Of a stretch of 10,287 bases of DNA, positions 6,111 to 10,287 are shown one piece after another. The stretch is from Streptosporangiaceae bacterium (lineage in GTDB: Bacteria > Actinomycetota > Actinomycetes > Streptosporangiales > Streptosporangiaceae): assembly GCA_030045295.1 (NCBI GenBank), contig JASIGD010000100.1, forward strand, positions 1 through 10,287. Reading direction: 5' to 3'. The notes below the pieces were generated by a model that saw only the letters and a list, made by a program, of their open reading frames with translations, was not told the DNA's origin and did no database searches. The translations under genes were made by a program, and so were the position numbers. The stretch's first letter is position 1. Each line of letters starts with the position of its first letter.

Positions 6111-6328
6111 TGGTCATGGAAATGATCATGCAAGACCCGAACCTGCCCGGTATCCAGCCCAGCGGCTGCCGTCACGTAAGCGGGCCACCGGCGGTTTGGA
6201 CATCCCTGCCCGCGGCGGACCCGGGGGAACGCTTCAAGATCCATCCCGCGTGTATCCCGCGGCCAGCGGCAAATGGCGGCAGTTGGCTGCGGTCAGTGGC
6301 GGTCCTGCGACACGAGATTCACGGGAAT

Positions 6329-6346
6329 AAGCCCAGGTCAGGGCTT
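6329..6346 (-). terminator. hairpin downstream of the serine tRNA
   Basis: A 6-bp perfect stem AAGCCC/GGGCTT with a 6-base loop, followed on the minus strand by ATTCCC. It lies 17 bases past the tRNA 3' end, where processing or termination is expected. The ParA-frame TGA (6340-6338) is in its loop. The tract after it is poor in U, which is common for high-GC actinomycete terminators. It could also act on the plus strand for the XRE operon. Confidence 0.45.
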
Positions 6347-8179
6347 GTCTTCGGAGGTAGGAGCGGAGGGCGTGGGATTCGAACCCACGGTGACGTTGCC
6401 GCCACAATGGTTTTCAAGACCATCGCCATCGGCCACTAGGCGAGCCCTCCTGTGCGGCACCAGCCTACGTAACGCGGATCGGTAAGTCAGCCCGCGCGGC
6501 CAAGCCAGCCCGTCGCCCACGAGCGCGGCCAGGGTCAGGTACGCGTCGGCCGTCTCGGCGCTCAGCAGTTCGAGCTCGACCTCGGCGCCTTCTTCCAGAT
6601 GGGGATCGTAGGGAATCCGGGCCACGGCCCGGCACCGGGAAGCGAAGTGATGCTCGAGCCGGTCCAGGTCGACGGTGCTCTTGCTCTTCGGCCGTACGGT
6701 CGAGAGCACCACGACGCCGTTGCGCACCAGGTCCTCGCAGTTGTGGGCCTCCAGCCAGTCAAGGGTGGCGCTGGCGCTTCGCGCGCCGTCCACGGACGGC
6801 GAGCTGACCACCACGATCTGGTCGGCGAGCCGGAGCACCCCGGCCATGGCCGAATGCAGCAGGCCTGTCCCGCAGTCGGTGAGGCAGATCGAGTAGAAGT
6901 GCTCGAGCACCCCGGCCGCGTCACGGTAATCATCGGCGCCGAAGGCCACCGAGGCTCCGGGGTCGCGGTCGGAAGCAAGCACCTCAAGCCGGCTCGGCGC
7001 CTGCGAGGTGAACGCCCGTACGTCCGCGTAGCGGCCGATCTGACCCCGTTCGTTCAGCAGGTCCCTGACCGTCGCGGCGGTCTCCAGGCGGACCTTGTCC
7101 GAGAGGGTGCCGCGGTCCGGGTTCGCGTCGACGGCTATCACCCGGTCGCCGCGCAGCGTGGCGAGCGTCGCCCCCAGCCCGATCGCGGTGGTGGTCTTGC
7201 CCACCCCGCCCTTGAGGCTCAGTACCGCCACCCGGTGATGGCCGCCCGCGACCGGAGTCCTGACCCGGTTGACGAGATCACGGCGGCGCGCGTCAGCGGC
7301 GGACTCGCCGAACCGGAGCAGGCCGCCGGTCAGGCGGTAGACGCCGCGACGCCAGCCCGACCCGGGGACGGGCCGCTTGCCGTGCAGCAGCGACTCCGCG
7401 GTCAGGCTGTCCGAGGTTTCCGGCTCGTAGCCGGGATCGGCTGAACTCAGGCCCGGCGCGCTCCGCTGCAGCGGCACTCGCCCGGCCAGCGCGGGCAGGG
7501 GCTCCATCGGCGGCACTGGGTCGGCATCGCGTGCGTACCCCGGGTCAGGCCCGTAACCCGCGTCCTCGGCGCCACCCGGGGCCGGCCCGGCCCACGTGTC
7601 CTGCGGGTACCCGGCGTCTTGCGGATAACCCGGGTCCGGCGCGCGGCCGAGTCCGGCCGGGTACCCCGGTTCTCCCGGACCGGGGTAGTCGTGCGGCGGA
7701 GCATACCCGGCTCCCCGCGGATATACCGCCTGCTGCGGATACCCCGGTCCCGCCGGGTACCCTGGCCACTCCCGGTAGCCCGGTGCCTGCGGATACCCCC
7801 ATTCATCGGGATACTCCGGCTCCCGAAGACCCGGCGATGGCCGCGGGTAGGCGGCGCCGCCTGCGTCGGGCTGAGCTCGCCCGCCCCGCCCCGCCCACTC
7901 ATCCGCCGCCGGGAAGACCGGGCGATCTTGTTCGGCGGAGGAGGCGGCCGGACCCTGCGGATAGGCGAACGAGAACGAGGCCGGGCCGGGCGGCGGATAG
8001 GACTTCGCCTCAGTCGCCTGGCCAGCCTCGTGCCTGTCCGGCGAGCCGTCGGGATTATCGGCGACGCCGGTCCCGGCGCGTACCTCGGTCTCGGCCTGGT
8101 CGTGCCGCTCAGGGTCGAAGACCGCATCTCGCCGCGAGCCGGCGCCGAACGTCTGGGGCGTATCGTTATTCGGGGTCAC
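6338..8179 (-). CDS. ParA/MinD-like P-loop ATPase with Tyr-Pro-Gly-rich N-terminal region
   Basis: The reading frame gives 613 residues. Residues 1-240 are disordered in composition. Between 110 and 215 there are many GYP, GYPQ and PGYP units with acidic residues. Residues 315-560 form the ATPase: a deviant Walker A KGGVGKTTT (323-331), VDANPDRGTL (350-359, the MinD-type DxNPDRG region), and ICLTDCGTGL (431-440) as the Walker B region. The plan recalls the proline-rich MinD-like proteins linked to type VII secretion (EspI type), but no ESX gene is in view. The start is GTG at 8179 with GAGGGG upstream. The natural end is doubtful: a fitting C-terminus is near residue 563, and the frame then crosses the tRNA promoter and the tRNA (residues 577-606). 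A TGA in another frame lies at 6489-6487. Confidence 0.88.
   Translation of the reverse strand: MTPNNDTPQTFGAGSRRDAVFDPERHDQAETEVRAGTGVADNPDGSPDRHEAGQATEAKSYPPPGPASFSFAYPQGPAASSAEQDRPVFPAADEWAGRGGRAQPDAGGAAYPRPSPGLREPEYPDEWGYPQAPGYREWPGYPAGPGYPQQAVYPRGAGYAPPHDYPGPGEPGYPAGLGRAPDPGYPQDAGYPQDTWAGPAPGGAEDAGYGPDPGYARDADPVPPMEPLPALAGRVPLQRSAPGLSSADPGYEPETSDSLTAESLLHGKRPVPGSGWRRGVYRLTGGLLRFGESAADARRRDLVNRVRTPVAGGHHRVAVLSLKGGVGKTTTAIGLGATLATLRGDRVIAVDANPDRGTLSDKVRLETAATVRDLLNERGQIGRYADVRAFTSQAPSRLEVLASDRDPGASVAFGADDYRDAAGVLEHFYSICLTDCGTGLLHSAMAGVLRLADQIVVVSSPSVDGARSASATLDWLEAHNCEDLVRNGVVVLSTVRPKSKSTVDLDRLEHHFASRCRAVARIPYDPHLEEGAEVELELLSAETADAYLTLAALVGDGLAWPRGLTYRSALRRLVPHRRARLVADGDGLENHCGGNVTVGSNPTPSAPTSEDKP
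6364..6450 (-). tRNA. tRNA-Ser (anticodon TGA)
   Basis: An 87-base class II tRNA. The acceptor stem GGAGGGC/GCCCTCC is fully paired with discriminator G, as tRNA-Ser requires. The anticodon arm ATGGT-CTTGAAA-ACCAT presents TGA at 6416-6414, reading UCA-type serine codons. The long variable arm TGGCG-GCAA-CGTCA and the T arm GTGGG-TTCGAAT-CCCAC complete the cloverleaf. CCA is not encoded. A promoter with CTGACT and TAGGCT lies just upstream. The whole gene lies inside the C-terminal part of the ParA-like reading frame on the same strand. Confidence 0.97.
6462..6490 (-). promoter_or_regulatory. promoter of the serine tRNA
   Basis: On the minus strand CTGACT (6490-6485) and TAGGCT (6467-6462) are 17 bases apart. 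The -10 ends 11 bases before the tRNA 5' end, leaving a short leader of about 5 bases for RNase P to remove. Both boxes lie within the ParA-like reading frame. Confidence 0.5.
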
Positions 8180-8374
8180 GGTCGTCCCCCTCGGTCCTCA
8201 TGAGCGGCGCATGCGGGCAGGGTTCGTGCATCAATCCGAGCGTAAGACATATTCCGCGCGATTTCGATACCCATTGCACTTGATTGGTCGCACTGAGTTG
8301 CCAATGCTAGCCGGCGACAGGCCGGCGCTGCGCCGGACACGGCACCGGCCGGGCGCCGAACAAAGGAGACGCAC
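8180..8374. promoter_or_regulatory. divergent promoter region of parA-like and quinone oxidoreductase genes
   Basis: For the plus strand, TTGATT (8280-8285) and AATGCT (8303-8308) are 17 bases apart, giving a leader of about 60 bases. The leader contains the hairpin CCGGCG-CTG-CGCCGG (8322-8336) and ends with AAGGAG before the ATG at 8375. CCGGCG also occurs at 8311-8316, so an alternative pairing is possible. I found no clear promoter for the minus-strand gene. Confidence 0.4.
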
Positions 8375-9355
8375 ATGCGCGCCGTCGTGATCACCGAGCC
8401 CGGCGGGCCCGAGGTCCTGCAGTGGCAAGACGTGCCCGACCCGGTCCCCGGACCCGGGGATGTGATCATCGAGACTGCCGCGGCCGGCGTCAACCGCGCG
8501 GACCTGATGCAGCGACAGGGCCTCTACCCGCCGCCGCCCGGCGCGCCGCCGTATCCGGGCCTGGAGTGCGCGGGCCGCGTACGGGCGGTCGGCGAGGGCG
8601 TGACGAGCTGGCGGCCCGGTGACGACGTATGCGCGCTGCTGTCCGGCGGTGGCTACGCGGAACAGGTCCCGGTACCCGAAGGGCAGGTCCTGCCCGTTCC
8701 CCGGAACGTGGACGTGAGCACGGCGGCTGCGTTCCCGGAGACCGCGTGCACCGTATACGCCAACGTCTTCCAGCTGGCCAGGCTGGCCGACGGCGAGATG
8801 TTCCTCGTGCACGGCGGCAGCAGCGGGATCGGCACGATGGCGATCCAGCTGGCCAAGGCCTTCGGCGCCCGGGTGGCCTGCACCGCGGGATCGCCGCAGA
8901 AGCTGGCGCGCTGCCGCGAGCTCGGCGCCGACGTAGCCGTCAACTACCGCACCGAGGACTTCGTGGCGGCGGTGCGGGATGCCACCGGCGGCGCGGGAGC
9001 GGACGTCATCCTCGACATCATGGGCGCGAGCTACCTGGGCCGTAACCTGGACGCGCTGGCCACCGGCGGCCGCCTGGTCGTCATCGGCCGGCAGGGCGGC
9101 AGCCGGGCCGAACTCGACCTCGGCGTCTTGCAGGCCAAGCGGGCGAGCGTGTACGCGACGACGCTGCGCGCGCGGCCCGCTGACGAGAAGGCCGCGGTGG
9201 TGGCGGCCGTCCGCGACCACGTGTGGCCGCTGATCGACGCCGGGAAGGTCATCGCCGTCATCGACAGGGAGCTGCCCATGTCGCAGGCGGCCCGGGCGCA
9301 CCGGGTGATGGCCGCCGGCGAGCACATCGGCAAGATCCTGCTCCTGCCCGAATGA
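8375..9355 (+). CDS. NAD(P)H-quinone oxidoreductase, PIG3-like (MDR superfamily)
   Basis: A 326-residue zinc-free medium-chain dehydrogenase/reductase. The N-terminal catalytic domain carries VNRADLMQRQGLYPPP (about 39-54), characteristic of the TP53I3/PIG3 branch, and GLECAGRV (62-69). The Rossmann domain has HGGSSGIGTMAIQLAKAFGA (146-165), the glycine-rich NADPH loop. The structural zinc cysteine cluster of alcohol dehydrogenases is absent. Length and domain order are normal. Such enzymes reduce quinones, enones or related electrophiles with NADPH in the cytosol; the physiological substrate here is unknown. AAGGAG lies 7 bases before the ATG. The stop overlaps an in-frame upstream ATG of the bpa reading frame (ATGA at 9352), and the likely bpa start is only 44 bases downstream. 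I recall Mycobacterium tuberculosis also having an oxidoreductase gene near its bpa (Rv3780), so this linkage may be old. Confidence 0.93.
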   Translation: MRAVVITEPGGPEVLQWQDVPDPVPGPGDVIIETAAAGVNRADLMQRQGLYPPPPGAPPYPGLECAGRVRAVGEGVTSWRPGDDVCALLSGGGYAEQVPVPEGQVLPVPRNVDVSTAAAFPETACTVYANVFQLARLADGEMFLVHGGSSGIGTMAIQLAKAFGARVACTAGSPQKLARCRELGADVAVNYRTEDFVAAVRDATGGAGADVILDIMGASYLGRNLDALATGGRLVVIGRQGGSRAELDLGVLQAKRASVYATTLRARPADEKAAVVAAVRDHVWPLIDAGKVIAVIDRELPMSQAARAHRVMAAGEHIGKILLLPE

Positions 9356-9387
9356 CCCCGCGTGCCGCGGCGGCCCCGCCGATCGGA

Positions 9388-9393
9388 CAGACT
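9388..9393 (+). promoter_or_regulatory. possible -10 box of a leaderless bpa promoter
   Basis: CAGACT resembles TAnnnT with a first-position mismatch and ends 6 bases before the ATG at 9400. The AGGGG between is only one base from the ATG, too close to work as a ribosome binding site. A leaderless start within the end of the preceding gene is therefore plausible, in addition to read-through. Confidence 0.35.
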
Positions 9394-9399
9394 AGGGGC

Positions 9400-9927
9400 A
9401 TGAACAACCCACAACCAGATGATCACCCGCAGGTCCTCGTGGTGGGTCCCGACGGTCTCGCCATGGCGGGCAGCCAGCCGGGCGAGGGCGGCGAGCACGA
9501 GCGCCCGGTCACCGAGATGGTCGAGCAGCCGGCCAAGGTCATGCGGATCGGCAGCATGATCAGGCAGCTGCTGGAAGAGGTCAAGGCGGCCCCCCTGGAC
9601 GAGAAGAGCAGGGCCAGGCTGAAGGAGATTCACCAGAGCTCCGTCAAGGAACTCGAAGACGGGCTCGCCCCCGAGCTGGTCAGTGAGCTGGAACGGCTGT
9701 CGCTGCCGTTCACCGACGACGAGGTGCCGAGCGAGGCCGAGCTGCGCGTCGCCCAGGCCCAGCTGGTCGGCTGGCTGGAGGGCCTGTTCCACGGCATCCA
9801 GACCACGCTGTTCGCCCAGCAGATGGCGGCCAGGGCGCAGCTCGAGCAGATGCGCCGCGCGCTCCCGCCGGGGATGACGCCGCCGGCCGAGCAGGGGCAG
9901 CAGCCCCGCACGGGCCAGTACCTGTGA
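9400..9927 (+). CDS. bpa: bacterial proteasome activator Bpa (PafE)
   Basis: A 175-residue protein closely resembling mycobacterial Bpa/PafE (DUF2587 family). Bpa forms a dodecameric ring of four-helix bundles that docks on the 20S proteasome and opens its gate without ATP, helping degrade unfolded proteins such as HspR. The conserved core runs from VEQPAKVMRIGSMIRQLLEE (about 41-60) through LEDGLAPEL (85-93) to AQAQLVGWLEGLFHGIQTTL (119-138) and FAQQMAARAQLEQM. The C-terminus ends GQYL, the gate-opening tail that inserts into proteasome alpha-ring pockets. The N-terminal 35 residues are variable and acidic, as in the family. I chose ATG 9400, which gives the usual family length; ATG 9352 would add 16 Ala/Pro-rich residues. 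Proteasome subunit genes are not in this window, but their presence elsewhere is implied. Confidence 0.96.
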   Translation: MNNPQPDDHPQVLVVGPDGLAMAGSQPGEGGEHERPVTEMVEQPAKVMRIGSMIRQLLEEVKAAPLDEKSRARLKEIHQSSVKELEDGLAPELVSELERLSLPFTDDEVPSEAELRVAQAQLVGWLEGLFHGIQTTLFAQQMAARAQLEQMRRALPPGMTPPAEQGQQPRTGQYL

Positions 9928-9999
9928 CAGACCCTTTTTTTCGGAACGGGCCGTGGTGCTCGCCGCCGGAAGGCGTCAGCCGCTCAGGGTGGCAGCGCC

Positions 10000-10287
10000 C
10001 TACGGGCGGCCGAAACGCAGCCGTCCCAGCCAGGCGGCGGCCGCCGCGAACTCGGCGTCGGAGGTGCCCGGCCGGACCTGCGTGGCAGTACCGTCGCACC
10101 GGGCGTAGCTGCCGAGAAAATGCACCTCGGCGCTCACCCGGCGCAGCCCCATCAGCGCCTCGCCCACGCGCGCGTCGTCGACGTGCCCCTCGCAGTCGAT
10201 GAAGAAGTAGTACTGGCCGAGCCGGTCGCCGGTTGGCCGCGACTGGATGGTGGTCAGGTTGATGCCGCGGACCGCGAATTCGGTCAG
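10000..10287 (-). CDS. pheA: prephenate dehydratase, C-terminal ACT domain (partial)
   Basis: The last 95 residues of a gene running in from the right edge. They match the regulatory ACT domain of PheA: EFAVRGINLTTIQSRP, then LGQYYFFIDCEGHVDDARV, then ALMGLRRVSAEVHFLGSY. PheA converts prephenate to phenylpyruvate in phenylalanine synthesis and is inhibited by phenylalanine bound at ACT dimer interfaces. The usual ESRP motif reads QSRP here. The catalytic domain lies outside the window. The gene ends at a TAG (10002-10000), convergent with bpa, with 72 bases between the two stops. That gap holds a run of seven T at 9935-9941 but no convincing terminator stem. Confidence 0.93.
   Translation of the reverse strand: MTEFAVRGINLTTIQSRPTGDRLGQYYFFIDCEGHVDDARVGEALMGLRRVSAEVHFLGSYARCDGTATQVRPGTSDAEFAAAAAWLGRLRFGRP

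Noticed and set aside
6110..6439. 109-codon plus-strand frame after the membrane protein
   Set aside because: It runs into the tRNA on the opposite strand, lacks a clear ribosome binding site and shows no protein-like pattern.
6364..6450. tRNA-Ser as an integration site of a mobile element
   Set aside because: No second copy of the tRNA 3' end and no integrase are seen in the window.
7531..8283. plus-strand open frame opposite the GYP-rich region
   Set aside because: It is an antisense image of the repeat-rich codons. The minus-strand frame continues into a real ATPase.
8231..9325. 364-codon open frame on the minus strand opposite the quinone oxidoreductase
   Set aside because: The plus strand encodes an unmistakable MDR enzyme. 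The antisense translation is rich in Arg, His and Gly and has no motif.
9928..9999. run of seven T at 9935-9941 as the bpa terminator
   Set aside because: I could not pair the bases just upstream into a stable stem, so the T run alone does not support a call.

Overview
The window is chromosomal DNA from a high-GC actinomycete. The evidence is strong G/C preference at third codon positions, a Bpa-type bacterial proteasome activator (a family known from proteasome-bearing Actinobacteria), small proteins of a typical actinomycete kind, and several genes whose start codon sits 6-8 bases after a -10-like hexamer with no ribosome binding site, which suggests leaderless mRNAs. No species can be named. 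I see no transposase, integrase, CRISPR array or complete mobile element.

Left part (1-5015): six genes lie on the minus strand, separated by 85-126 bases. Read in their own direction they are: a membrane protein with a long Ser/Thr/Pro/Ala-rich tail (5015-4290); a 74-residue helical protein (4203-3979); a LivK-type ligand-binding protein with no export signal (3891-2824); a tentative 90-residue ORF carrying a perfect ten-residue tandem repeat (2736-2464); a CtaG-type cytochrome oxidase assembly membrane protein (2337-1312); and an Orc1/Cdc6-like AAA ATPase with a C-terminal winged helix (1226-42). The last 45 bases of the left edge may hold the end of a convergent plus-strand gene.

Middle part (5016-6363): a roughly 430-base gap without a convincing gene leads into a compact plus-strand operon. 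A 69-residue XRE repressor and a four-helix membrane protein overlap by ATGA. Its promoter has a TTGACA -35 box, a -10 box lying inside a perfect 16-bp palindrome, and a predicted transcription start on the A of the ATG. This looks like an autoregulated leaderless operon.

Right part (6338-10287): a serine tRNA (anticodon TGA) and a large ParA/MinD-like ATPase with a Tyr-Pro-Gly-rich N-terminal half are both on the minus strand. The ATPase reading frame passes through the tRNA promoter and the whole tRNA before it stops. Divergent from it are a quinone oxidoreductase of the PIG3 type and then bpa, the ATP-independent proteasome activator, complete with its C-terminal GQYL motif. The window closes with the ACT-domain end of prephenate dehydratase (pheA) on the minus strand, cut by the right edge.

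For novelty, the points most worth following are the ParA/tRNA overlap, the leaderless XRE/membrane-protein switch, the repeat-bearing small ORF and the signal-less binding protein. None is proof of a new system. Most of the other genes belong to known families.
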